Positions 32,865 through 42,913 of a stretch of 64,000 nucleotides of DNA are shown here, piece after piece (within the stretch, counting starts at the first letter, position 1; each line of letters begins with the position of its first letter). This DNA comes from Primula veris (Eukaryota; Streptophyta; Magnoliopsida; Ericales; Primulaceae): contig OY821741.1 of the NCBI GenBank assembly GCA_963682055.1, positions 7,881,501-7,945,500 on the forward strand, given 5' to 3'. Made by a program: the position numbers and the translations under genes. The notes under the pieces were generated by a model, which saw only the letters and a list, made by a program, of their open reading frames with translations, searched no databases and had not been told where the DNA came from.

Positions 32865-34110
32865 TGAAATTCCTATCCGCTGTTCTAGATGCAGTTTTGC
32901 AGTAAGGTTCCAAGTGGGGTTGGAACTGCAGTTGGAACCAAGTGTATAAGGTTCCAAGTGATGTTGGAACTGCAGTTGGAACCAAGTGTATTAATGGACA
33001 GAACTGTTTTAAAATTAAATGTACTTGAAAATAATTCACACGCACATTTAACAACGGAGTTCACCTAACTAGGCTACGTCTCCGGGGCACTTACCCAGAT
33101 TATGATATTATAAAAAGCTTACAATATATGACTCAAGTCTTAATGAAAAACTTAGACTCCCTCTAGGTTTTTCTGCCTATCACTATATTGCTCCTACTCT
33201 ATAACTATCACTTATAAATCAATGGCATCCCACCATTGTTTTCTTTTTAAAGCTCACGTGTATTCTCTCTAGAAAATAAGTTCTTTATAATTTAGAACAC
33301 ACACATTTACAAGCTTAGTTATCAACTATATATAAGCAAAAACAATCTTCTATCTTTGAAGGTCTTTTGTGATTGCTTTTGACTTTAATGATTGGCTTTA
33401 GTCTTTCCATGTAATACGTGATTCTTCAGCGTGAATAGACTCCAATCATGATTGGTTGATACCTGTTAAATAACAAGCTTGATTGTAGGAGTTAGTATTT
33501 TCCTATAACAAGGAAACATATAAAAAGATCATATCTTGGTAAGATGATATCTTTTAGATATTCATGTAAGACATTAACTCCTAATTTTATTCAATCTTAA
33601 ACATATCATACTGATTTGATAGGGAACAAAGATTGAAACAAGTGATAAGGATAATCATAAGAGAAGAGATCATATTCAAAAGGAAACAACCTTATAAACT
33701 AATCTCTTTATATCTTTAATAAGACATCTTTCCTTAACACTTTGATATTCTCAATAAACACATATAAAACGTTTAAGACCTTATGAGAATATATCCTGCA
33801 TACTTTAAAACAAGTAATTATATTAAAGAATGGTTATGCAGAAAAATGGAACTAAACAGAATTTTGCTGAACAACAGGTTTGAACTGAGGTTGCAACTGA
33901 GGTTGCAACTGGTACTTGAAACCTGTCAGCATAGGTTGCAACTTAGGTTGCAACTGGTACTTGGAACCTGTCAGCAGAGGTTGCAACTGAGGTTGCAACT
34001 GGTACTTGGAACCTGTCAATCCTGTCTTAGTTCTTAATAACAGTTAGGATTTATTTAGTAAAAACCAATAGACAATTAACAATATTTAGACCAGAAATCT
34101 GGTCCTAACA
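32865..34110 (-). repeat. 5' LTR of inner Sirevirus-like element
   Basis: 1,246 bp; 12 bp longer than the 3' LTR because one extra GTTGCAACTGAG unit is present at about 33890-33902. A TATA-like TATATATA (about 33325-33336, minus strand) may be the core promoter. The palindrome GACCAGAAATCTGGTC recurs at 34089-34104. Confidence 0.95.
32907..34006. repeat. GTTNNAAC clusters in 5' LTR
   Basis: Triplets at 32907/32919/32931 and 32951/32963/32975; then a quartet starting 33878/33890/33902/33915, followed by two more triplets to about 34006. Equivalent to the clusters of the 3' LTR apart from the one extra unit. Confidence 0.9.
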
Positions 34111-34401
34111 GTTCACGAGCCAAGAATGGACTAAATCGTTGCAACGTGACCACAACGCATATTCGTCGGGATCGTCGATGGAAGAAGGCACTTTGATTGT
34201 GCCGTTGACGAAGCCAAGCTTGTTCTTGGCGTTGAGCGATTTGGACATTGATCTATGCCACGATGCATAGTTGTCACCAACAAGTGGTTTGGATACGAGG
34301 ACCAGACCCGGATTATCGGAATGATGAAGGTAGAAAGGGTTGGTCACATCATTGCGGCTTGAGTCAGCCAAAATAAGGTTTTCTGGGATTGTGTCTACCA
34401 T
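34111..34401 (-). pseudogene. Outer copia gag N-terminal part
   Basis: ATG-started 97-residue segment with the copia gag N-terminal pattern (NPFYLHHSDNPGLVLVSK..., NYASWHRSMSKSLNAKNKL, ...YALWSRCNDLVHSWL). The frame runs into the inner element at the GTTCA duplication; the remainder is at 23002-23957. Confidence 0.9.
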
Positions 34402-34534
34402 GTTTAGAAATATGGAACAAAGGAAACAAAGAAGCTGGAGGAAGTTTTAAACAAAAGAATATGGTGCAGCACAAAGGGTAGAACTGTGTGGCACAGAGAA
34501 AAGAATTCGTAAAAAGGTCAGGGTATCGTGCACT

Positions 34535-34546
34535 GCTCTGATACCA
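34535..34546 (-). promoter_or_regulatory. Primer-binding site of outer element
   Basis: Minus-strand TGGTATCAGAGC directly abutting the 5' LTR. Confidence 0.95.
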
Positions 34547-34730
34547 TGAAAGGAAGGCAGTAAAAAAGATATGCAGAGAAAAGAATGAATATTATTCACA
34601 ACCAACTAGGATATTTATACAGGTGTATCACTATAATTTCTCCTTAATTAGTGGAACTGATTTCCCTAATCTTGTCTTTATAGAAATACAAATATTATCT
34701 TTATACTAAGTCAACAACCAAATCTCAACA
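34547..34730 (-). repeat. 5' LTR of outer copia element
   Basis: 184 bp, identical by eye to 19766-19949. A TATAAATA box is readable on the minus strand (about 34612-34622). Confidence 0.95.
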
Positions 34731-34735
34731 CATAA

Positions 34736-35640
34736 CATCTCTCTTCTTCAAACAAACAAGGCCTTAGCCATAAAGCAAGATAGATACTGAAAATAGAGGC
34801 CCGTTGGGCTGTTTATTATGCCGGGTGACTTACAGCTTAAAATTAGTTTCGGCCCAACACTTACACTCGAAAAATCTTATAAAAATTGCCCTCTAGCTGC
34901 TAATTATTGTGCCGGGTGGCCGTTTAATGTTCATATCTCACATTCCCAATATAAACCAAAAAATGGTGTTCTACATATATTTTAGTATACGTACCAAAAC
35001 AATACTCTCAAATTTTTTACATCAACCCTTTATCAGTAATTTAAGGAATTTCATCAAGACCCAGATAAAAAAGAACGAACCAAGGTACGGTCAGGTCATA
35101 TTTGCCCAAATTAATGCAACATTATTTCACTATTTAGCTTATAAAAGAATCATAATAATCTTTTCTTAGCATCATTAGGTTTCTATCCAAACAGACATAT
35201 GTTGGTTTTAATAAAAATTGAGCATTCTCAAATAAAAATGATATACTTTTAACGAGAATCTAGAAATATCTTAGTAAACTCTCCACTTGGGAAACTTCTG
35301 CCAACTAGGGTTATGCAATATGTTCTTACATGCAAATTATTGAAATGAAAATTTTAAGCATGTACATTTTTAGTATCTTTCCTATTGGCATCAGCTTTTT
35401 TCGTTAAAAAGCTATTTTTAGAAATCAACCGTAAAAACCTTGATTATAAACAGGCGGATAGTATGTTTGGTAATAGATTTGTTAAGATTTATGTTTGGTT
35501 TTACATTTTAGATTTTTTGATAATTAATTCAAGTTGACCAAATTATCCATATTTTAAAAATAATCAAGCTTTTTCATACATAGTAATTGTTTTAGCATGT
35601 AATTTCCCCTAAAAATTGGGGTATTTTCATAAAGAACGTT
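34736..35640. other. Spacer right of nested retroelements
   Basis: AT-rich, not repeated in unit 3. An 86-residue plus-strand frame at 34909-35169 has no recognisable domain and looks fortuitous. No gene supported. Confidence 0.5.
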
Positions 35641-37033
35641 AATTTTTTATTTTACTCCGAAATTAATGCTCGAAAACTAAAAAAATCAACCTAAACGTAG
35701 ATTTTTGTATTTCAACCTTTCCCCCTTTTGAAAAGCCATAAAATCTAGGATAGCAAACATTCCATGCTTTTTCGTTGCAAAAAAGATAAACACAATAATT
35801 AAAAAAACTTATACCAAACACTCAATAAGTTGGAATAAAAAATAAAAACCAAATTATTTCAATACCGGTCTCGCTGTCAAACATATTTGAGTATATGTCT
35901 CGCTTTAGTTCAGCTATTTAAGTTTTGGTCCAATTTCACTAAATATAAAAGACTTTAATAGTCCGTTTTCATTAATTTGTTACGATCTCTCCTTTTCTAG
36001 AAAATTACTCATCATCTCCCCCAAATCAAAGATAACAGACACAGTCACGTCGAAAATTGACCATAACGGAGGCGATACGACGACGATGGCTTCTTTATAT
36101 ATAGACAATGACCGCGGAGGCTGTTGAGGAAAAAATGGAGGAACAGAGTTGTTATTGTTTTAAATTTTGTGTTTTACTAACTCTAAAGATCTCTAAGTCT
36201 TAAAAACATATTAATTATGTGACCTATATAACTTGAAGAAAGAAACAATTGTATTTTAAGACGAATATGGACTAATGTAAAAATGAATTAAAATGACTCA
36301 GACTATTTTTTAAAATGACTATGTTTTTTAGATTGACTAATATTGTTTTCAAATTCATTGAAACTATTTTTAAAATGACTCAAAACGACTTATACAAAAC
36401 TTTCAGAAATGACTCAACTATTTCCGAAATGACTTAAAATGACTAAAAAATGTTTTTTTTAAATGACTCAAAAAAACGACGCATATTGTTTTCAAAAATA
36501 ACTCAGCTGATCCGACCTGACTTAATATGACTAATATCGTTTGCTTAAAATGACTTAAATTTTTAAAATCACCATGTGATCGTTTAGGCTTAAAATGTAG
36601 TGTATACTAATTTAGGCTATATGCTTATACAAACTGGGTATTTAGGAGTATTATTCAGGGGGAAATATTAAGTATTTGATGGTATTTGCTTTGTGCAAAT
36701 AAGTTTGGTGTTGATATAATGTTAGCTTTTTCGGTACCGTTTTACGAGTTCAAATAAGCTGGCTTATTTTCTTAAAGCTGCAAAACAATGCTAGAAAAGC
36801 TAGAATGCATCTGTTTTTTTAATTATGGACTGTTTTCGGATTTTTTTGGAAGGTGAAATGACTAGAAAGAACTTTTTTTTTTCTTAAAAAAAAGGACTAA
36901 AAAGAAAAATATTTGGAGTAATACATTTTATATATAAATTAATATTTTATATAATTGATATATTTAATATTTTATATAATTTGTTTTTCTTTCTCAACAT
37001 CAATGAGATGATTGACAACCTGTGTTGCTTTAG
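35641..37033. other. Duplicated block A upstream part, unit 2
   Basis: Sister of 58976-60022. It includes a low-complexity stretch with recurring AATGACT words (about 36260-36560). About 360 bp here (36456-36815) are missing in unit 3. No gene supported. Confidence 0.5.
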
Positions 37034-37562
37034 GTTTATTCCAGAGGCATACATGCCTTTGGCCTTATTGCTTGGACTGGTAATTAATGATGTGTTATAT
37101 ATGAGGTATTAAACTTCTTTTATTATGAGTTGTTCAACACCTTACTAATTAAATTCATCATTATTATTTATCGGTAAGGTATTTTAATGTATAGCCCTTC
37201 TATGCCGGATGCTATTAGAATTAATTGGTACAAGAAAAATTGCCCTTGTTTTTATAATTCAAAACTCAATTATGCGATCGTATTGGTCTTTTTGCAGACT
37301 TAGAATAATTGCATAAGGCAAGGGTTTCCGACTAGACAACACTGGGCTGTTTCCGTCTACTCACGGTTCTGGTGATAAACGAGTACGTCCTACTTGCTAG
37401 TTTCGATTTTTCTATCAAAAATACCCCTTTGTTTGCGCTTTTGTTTAAATATAATTATTTGTGCAGGGTACAAGAGCCAGCAGAAGTCTGCATTTAAAGA
37501 CGGAAAGAGAAGTATTCAACTTCTTAGGATTTCCATGGCTTGAACCATATGAGAGGAACTTG
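37034..37562 (+). pseudogene. DNA polymerase lambda 3' fragment, copy 1
   Basis: Three exons with GT-AG edges and matching phases encode the C-terminus of a plant family X DNA polymerase (Pol lambda, base-excision and end-joining repair): 37034-37105 (VYSRGIHAFGLIAWTGN then a 4-bp TAAT duplication before GATGTG), 37298-37382 (LRIIA, stop, GKGFRLDNTGLFPST), and 37467-37562 (GTRASRSLHLKTEREVFNFL then FPWLEPYERNL). The TAAT frameshift is shared with the unit 3 copy; the stop at 37314-37316 (TAA for CAA) is only here. Only the last roughly 75 residues of a protein of about 500 are present. Identification is from the C-terminal motif as remembered. Confidence 0.75.
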
Positions 37563-37689
37563 TGTTATTCGCTTTTTGCTAGCTATTGGATAATAGATGC
37601 CAGCCCTTCTTTTTCTTTGGCTAGTTTTTTTTTTTTTTTGGCTAGATTAAGCTTATTGAATATATAGCACATCAGAAGGACCCACGATT

Positions 37690-37937
37690 GTATATGTAAA
37701 TTGTGTGTTTATATGCAAGTTCATGAACAAGCAGTGTTAGATATAAACAGATGGAGAAAGAAAATTCAGATTTGCGGCAAACATGATTATCTTAGATGGC
37801 TTCATATAAATTATCCCGAATCATTGATAATGATGATTAGTTTTTGTCATGAAAACAAAAACTTCATGCTTTCGAATGTTAATTTTGTGATCAGGAGACT
37901 CCTGCAGTTAAACAATCTGTTCGATCTAAATGAATAA
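37690..37937 (+). other. Duplicated open segment of unknown nature, unit 2
   Basis: A 78-residue plus-strand frame reading HEQAVLDINRWRKKIQICGK... and ending NNLFDLNE; its sister at 60747-60983 is nearly identical and also open. It lies about 130 bp downstream of the Pol lambda fragment. I do not recognise it and see no splice edges. It could be part of another host gene fragment. Confidence 0.35.
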
Positions 37938-38100
37938 GTTACTTTGCAGTTTCAGCAAAAGCCCTCCTATTGCATCCCCATTTCGGCCTCACTTGCTAAA
38001 TCTAGACGATCCCAGAACTTGACTGTTTGAATCTTATGCGAAAACAGGCCCTCAGTTGATCAATTAAAAGGCAGGACTAAATGGCCTTCTCTAACCATCT

Positions 38101-38868
38101 AGGTAGATGTAGTGAATCTTTCATCCCAAGTTTTACGAAGAAAATGCCATATAGAATGGGCAACAAGAACACGAAGAAGCCACAATTGAGCACAAGCTGT
38201 TAGAGAAAAACAAAAGGATTTAACTCGTTTTCAGATATTATAACACAGAAAATAAGCAGAAAGTTAATTGTTTATACATACCAGGGTACCAAAAATAGTG
38301 TATATCGTGTTCATTGACGGAATAGCGTTAATTCTAAGAGACGTAATTATGAATGTAAGAGAAGTGTGTATGTTTATGGTGATCTGCAAGCAAAAAACAA
38401 GGAAATTAAAGATTACTTGAGTTAAAGTAAAGGAAGAACCTAGTACGGTTAAGACTTGAGAGTAATTAATTACGAAAACGAGTATGTTTTCTCTTATCAA
38501 GAGTGAGGATATCAAAACATACCCTACAGCACCAAAAGCTCGAACCTGAAATTTAAAAAAACTGAAACTTATGTTAAAAGTAACATGTGATAGAAAATAT
38601 ACGTGTACTAAAATGAAGAAAAGAAACCAAAGAGAGGGGATTCAAACTTTACAATAGCGCATAAGATGACTGAAGTACCCCAATTTGTCCCCAAGCTGAG
38701 AAAATTTTAATTCAGACTTGTTAGACAAAGACAAACTGGATAATTCGACAAGTAATAAAATCAGAATGAACGAAAATTAGATACAAGTTAATCTAGATAA
38801 ATGTTCAAGAAAGTTTACCTCCATAAAGTACCCATGGTGAGGCCAAGCAAACCATGCATTAGCTACAA
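38101..38868 (-). pseudogene. Polytopic membrane protein fragment, copy 1
   Basis: Five exon-like blocks on the minus strand with AG/GT edges: about 38819-38868 (VANAWFAWPHHGYFME), about 38656-38698 (GTNWGTSVILCAI), about 38533-38553 (VRAFGAVG), 38282-38383 (34 codons, very hydrophobic, ITINIHTSLTFIITSL...) and 38101-38196 (LVLNCGFFVFLLPILYGIFF then VKLGMKDSLHLPRW). The last four blocks stay open if joined in phase, giving at least two membrane spans. I cannot name the family. The copy at 61140-61915 is closely similar. Confidence 0.4.
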
Positions 38869-40112
38869 AAGAAAATACAATTTCATTAAGTATGCAAAGA
38901 AGACAGTGCTATAGCATATTGTATCGAAAGAGGCAGTGGCATATCATACTGGTGAAGAGGACTCTCCATGAATTAAAGCAACCAACTAAACTTCACTATT
39001 GAGAAACTGCAAGATATACTTTTTAATTTAAGTAAATTATGAATTAACAAATATTAAACTGACTACAAGAAAGTATAAAGAAAAAGATTCATTTTAAAAA
39101 TGAAAACAAGTTGGTGAAAAAAAGAGGACATAACTTAAGTATAGATACTCTTCTTTAAGTTAACGATAGTCAATAAAGTAATTAGATTAATAAGGCTCAC
39201 CAGATAGGTCAGTGCTTTTACTGGACCCGACAATACGAGTAATAGCATACCGTCGCTACCTATCAACACAAGTCATTGGAAAAGTCTTTAGACTTTGAGC
39301 ACCTAACACTTGAGTTTACGTTATTGTCTTGCAATGAAAAATAAATAATGGCTTACTATAGTTTTTCTGCCAGCTGCAACTCCCCATCTCATTGAGGAGA
39401 TCACAATTTTGTTTAATTTTTATATTCTACTGAAAAGAAATATTCAAAAATGCCGTAAAAAAATCGAAACTAGGACATGTGCTACTATTCTAATACGTTG
39501 AACAAAAGTAATCACAAATCTAAGCCTTTGCCCAAGGCATTCAGAATACAAGTTTTCATTCATTCAGTAAAATCCTTTATTACTCCGAGAACACTAGTGA
39601 GGATTATGGTAAAAGTGATTTAAATTGATCTAGAGGGACTTGGATTGATATGGAAGGTAGTGTTTTGCATGCAGGCCTGTAGGAACTAAACTAAACAGTA
39701 CTTTTTCATTAGAAATTAGAAATTCCACAATCTTTTTCATTATCAGCTGTTATGAAAGATGTTAGACAAATAAGAAAACTTCGCTCGATGGAACATTGCT
39801 CTGATACTAAGTGGAAATAGACTACAATTTAACTATACGATCCTGGCCCACAACGTTACTTGCATGCATTGACCTAATATATAACTACTCGTTGGACTCG
39901 CCTTAGCTAACTAGTTCAGGCATAGGGCATATCCGGTAAGAAACAAGTATTAAAGGGTTTCAGAAAGCAGTGTTTTAGGTATTGATATTTTCCGATCAGA
40001 TTTAAAGAAACGCTAATGATGAGAAAACAATTAATATACCTTCAATGCAGTTTGACGCCTTTTTGTTAGAGTAGCTTCGCTAACTTTATTTATTGATAAT
40101 TGACGTTCCTTA
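38869..40112. other. Duplicated block A/B boundary region, unit 2
   Basis: The part from 39403 matches 6047-6826. About 38935-39750 is missing from unit 3, where 61975 joins directly. No gene supported. Confidence 0.5.
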
Positions 40113-40860
40113 TCAGAGTGTTCGCCACCAATGTTCAAAATCTCCTACCCTTGGTCCCAATGAAATTTTCTCCTTTAACTGTTTGACAATAAACTTCAAG
40201 GGGTAAATAAATTGGCTAAAAATTAAAACCATTTCTTTATTTGCCACGCTGAGTCTTATCAGTTCTACTAAGAATTTGGTTTTGACACCTTGAATTATGG
40301 GAGTTTCTTTTTCAGATGAATAGTCAAAGGAAAACAAGGCAGGGTGAACAGCTTAATAGGACACTAAATTTTCTTTTTTCAGAAATGTTATTTTACTGTT
40401 AGCGACGAAATCAAGGAGGGTTTCCTGCTGGTAACTGGGTTTCAAAACAACAACAAAGTCTCGTAATCCCGGAAGTTTTTCTTTCAGAATACTGCCTTTG
40501 TATACGTGTACAAACTCGCTAATCATTTTCTTTAGTTCTTCAAGCTTCTGGTCATCATTTTTCCCAATACTATTTGTCATCGAAGCCCATTTCTCTATCC
40601 CATTCCCCGGGTTTTGATAATTGATCTCATCAGAAAATTTTGGCCGAGCCATACAAAAAGTGTTCAATAATTCCTCAAAATTATTTTGAAATGGAGTCCC
40701 GGAGAGCATTATTCTTCTTTCGGTTTGAACATCCCGGAGAAAGTACCGCTTATCTGGTAAATCACTTAGTCGCTTAAAAATGAGCATCTTACTGATCATC
40801 GGCTTCATCTTCTTCATCTTTATCTTCTGCCTCTTCAGCACCAACAACGTTCATCTTTAT
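40113..40860 (-). pseudogene. CLASSY-like SNF2 ATPase fragment, copy 2
   Basis: Same fragment as 9397-10070: 40847-40353 gives 164 residues with RRIMLSGTPFQNNFEELL (motif III intact), FVHVYKGSIL and LPGLRDFVVVLKPS, ending in a stop after ENLVSY. After a small change the frame resumes (40337-40113: SSEKETPII, VLIFSQFIYPLKFIVKQL). The stop is shared with copy 3 but not copy 1. The N-terminal half of the ATPase and the helicase C end are absent. Immediately followed, in plus direction, by TR-GAG copy 3. Confidence 0.7.
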
Positions 40861-40952
40861 AGTTAAAACTGTCACGTTTAACATCTTTCAGACAACACGT
40901 AAAGACTCGGACTACATAACTAGCTAACATGTGTTTATTATAAAATAGGAGT

Positions 40953-41241
40953 TGTTGAAAATTGTAACTTGTTTTGCTTTTAATATTAGTTTTTATGTTT
41001 GTTTAAGTTATAACTCTTGAGTTTGAGTTCATGGGTTCATGGTTAATAATTATGTAACCTATGGAAGTTTTTATTTTCTATTATAAATGTTAGGAGTCTT
41101 ATCGAATTTCAACATAAGTATAAATAGATGTTATTTTTCCCTTTGTAATGACCCACCAAAAAAGAAGAGATTATAATAAATAAAAAATTCCCCATTTTAT
41201 TGTTGTGAGTTGTCTCTTTCCGGCCATCCATATTTTCAACA
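40953..41241 (+). repeat. 5' LTR of TR-GAG copy 3
   Basis: 289 bp, TGTTGAAAATTG...TTTTCAACA, with a GTATAAATAG box at 41118-41127. Confidence 0.85.
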
Positions 41242-41254
41242 TTGCTATCAGAGC
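41242..41254 (+). promoter_or_regulatory. Primer-binding site, TR-GAG copy 3
   Basis: TTGCTATCAGAGC adjoining the LTR; one base off TGGTATCAGAGC. Confidence 0.75.
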
Positions 41255-41273
41255 TTGAAAGATCGTAAGGGTC

Positions 41274-41558
41274 ATGGAAACCATGGAATTTGTATGTGAG
41301 AAGTTGATGTACTCGAATTACAAAAGGTTGAGTACAATCATAAGGTCTTATCTCGGAGCATGTGATTTGTGGGACGTGGTGGACGAAACACAACAAGATG
41401 GCCTAAGCAAAAAAGACCGAGAAATTAAGGAGAAGAGAGCAATTTTTATCTTAGAAAGATCCATACACCCAAAAATTTGGGAGGAGATAGAAAATCAAAA
41501 GTCTTTGAGTGATGTTTGGAAAATGCTCAAGGTGGTCGTCTCAAAAAAAGAAACGTGA
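41274..41558 (+). pseudogene. Copia gag-like protein of TR-GAG, copy 3
   Basis: The longest gag version in the window, 94 residues: an N-terminal start soon after the primer-binding site, SYLGACDLWDVVDE, KEKRAIFILERSIHPKIWEE and LSDVWKMLKVVV, the usual first part of plant copia gag. It then stops at TGA 41556-41558. The next segment continues in another frame (41509-41943, 144 residues, acidic). No zinc knuckle. Probably already non-functional. Confidence 0.6.
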
Positions 41559-41994
41559 CTTTACCCAAAGACTATTGGGTGAAAATGAAGAAAGTGAGCA
41601 AAATTCGAATTTGTGCGAAAATGATGAAGGTAAAAAGGTGGATAGTAAAATTTGTGAAAATAAAGAAGATGGAAAAATGGTTGTTGAAAGCGAAGAGTCT
41701 ATAAATGGGAAACAAGATAAGCGAGATGATAATAAGTTAAAAAATACCGAATATGAAGGAGATGCGCAAAATGCTTCCAAGGTAAGTATGCTTTTACAAG
41801 AGTCGTATCAAAATGAGTTGAAAGAAAAAAGAGAAGAAACTTGTAAAACTAATAACTTTTATGATAAAAGATTGTTTATTTTAAAGGATAAAGAGATTGA
41901 TCAAGTTGAAAATATAGTTTTGTTTGATAAAGAAATTAAATAATCAAACGAATATTGTGGAGAAAAAGTTTGGTCTAATGAGAAACTCAATTTA

Positions 41995-42321
41995 ATGAAT
42001 GAAATATTTGAGGATAAACTTCTATTTGCAAAAGAGGAGTTAAATTTCGAAAAAAATGCAAATTTAGAAATATATTTTCAAATAAAAAATGAGAGTGAAA
42101 AATATTATCTTTTTATGGAAAATGATGTCGAGATGAGTGTTTACAAAATTAAATTTGATAATGACACTATATTAAGTTTTGAAGATAAACAAAAGATAAA
42201 TGAGGAAGGAAAACACTTTAGTTTAGAGAATTGGTGTTTCGACACCGGATGGATAGATATGGTTCAATATTTTTATATAAATGAGAATAAATTTGAGAAA
42301 TTTCAAAATGGAGTAAAGTAA
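41995..42321 (+). pseudogene. Second TR-GAG coding segment, copy 3
   Basis: 108 residues, counterpart of residues about 51-160 of 11031-11612, with the same ENWCFDTGWIDM phrase. It ends early because one base is lost in GTAAAGTAAAA near 42316. Unknown function. Confidence 0.5.
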
Positions 42322-42621
42322 AATTTAGAGAAGTGAAGGGAAAAACAAAGTTATAAAAATTGTGAATTGTGAAAACTCGGTTAAATTAATGAAATAGTAC
42401 GAAAAGTGATATACATCGGCCGAAATGTGTATGGAAAATGTCGCTTTCGAAGTAGACGCGATTGAAGTAAAGACATGTTGCGAATTAAAGAAGGAAATTA
42501 AAGTGAACTATGCAAAGTCACAAGATTAAGTGTTGGATATTTTTTACAAAAACTCTCAAGTATAAAGATTTTCGAAGATTGAGAAGAATGTTCGGAGTTA
42601 CCAAATAAGTTTAAGGGGGAG

Positions 42622-42913
42622 TGTTGAAAATTGTAACTTGTTTTGTTTGTAATATTAGCTTTTATGTTTGTTTAAGTTATAACTTTTGAGTTTCATGAGT
42701 TTATGGGTTCATGTTTAATAATTATGTAACAAATGAGAGTTTTTATTTTCTATTACAAATGTTTGGAGTCTTATCGAATTCCAAGATAAGTATAAATTGA
42801 TGTTATTTTTTCCTTTGTAATGACCCACCAAAAAAGGAGAGATTATAATAAAAAGCTTGTTCCCCAATTTATTGTTGTGAGTTTTCTCTTTTCGGCCATC
42901 CATATTTCCAACA
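42622..42913 (+). repeat. 3' LTR of TR-GAG copy 3
   Basis: 292 bp, TGTTGAAAATTG...TTTCCAACA. Confidence 0.85.

Larger units (their letters stand above)
23958..34110 (-). mobile_element. Inner Sirevirus-like copia retrotransposon
   Basis: A 10,153-bp element on the minus strand with LTRs 23958-25191 and 32865-34110, duplicated target GTTCA, primer-binding site 32851-32862 and purine tract just inside the 3' LTR. Order: gag (31124-32818), pol (27814-31123), spacer, extra ORF (25575-26861), 3' LTR. Long LTRs, two zinc knuckles and an extra ORF behind pol fit the Sirevirus (SIRE/Maximus) lineage. LTRs differ by only about six substitutions, two 1-bp indels and one 12-bp unit by eye, so insertion is recent. 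Confidence 0.95.
19766..34730 (-). mobile_element. Outer copia LTR retrotransposon (interrupted by an inner element)
   Basis: Element of 14,965 bp including the nested insertion (about 4.8 kb without it), on the minus strand. Two 184-bp LTRs (19766-19949, 34547-34730) are identical by eye and flanked by CATAA. The primer-binding site at 34535-34546 and a purine tract at 19950-19960 complete the structure. Domain order gag, protease, integrase, reverse transcriptase, RNase H is copia. The coding region has stops, frameshifts and an RNase H deletion, so it is not autonomous now. Confidence 0.95.
40953..42913 (+). mobile_element. TR-GAG-type LTR element, copy 3 (complete, 1,961 bp)
   Basis: 5' LTR 40953-41241, primer-binding site 41242-41254, gag-like frame 41274-41558, acidic segment to about 42500, purine tract AAGGGGGAG, 3' LTR 42622-42913. 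LTRs differ at many sites, so the insertion is old. Flanks do not match (GGAGT left, GTAAG right), unlike the other elements here, which have perfect target duplications. Gag-only, so non-autonomous. Confidence 0.85.

Noticed and set aside
35641..38868. Helitron carrying gene fragments
   Set aside because: Multiple gene pieces made me look for TC...CTRR ends with a 3' hairpin; none could be recognised, so not annotated.
41995..42321. Host gene for an acidic protein
   Set aside because: It lies between the LTRs of a TR-GAG element and is present in every copy, so it belongs to the element.
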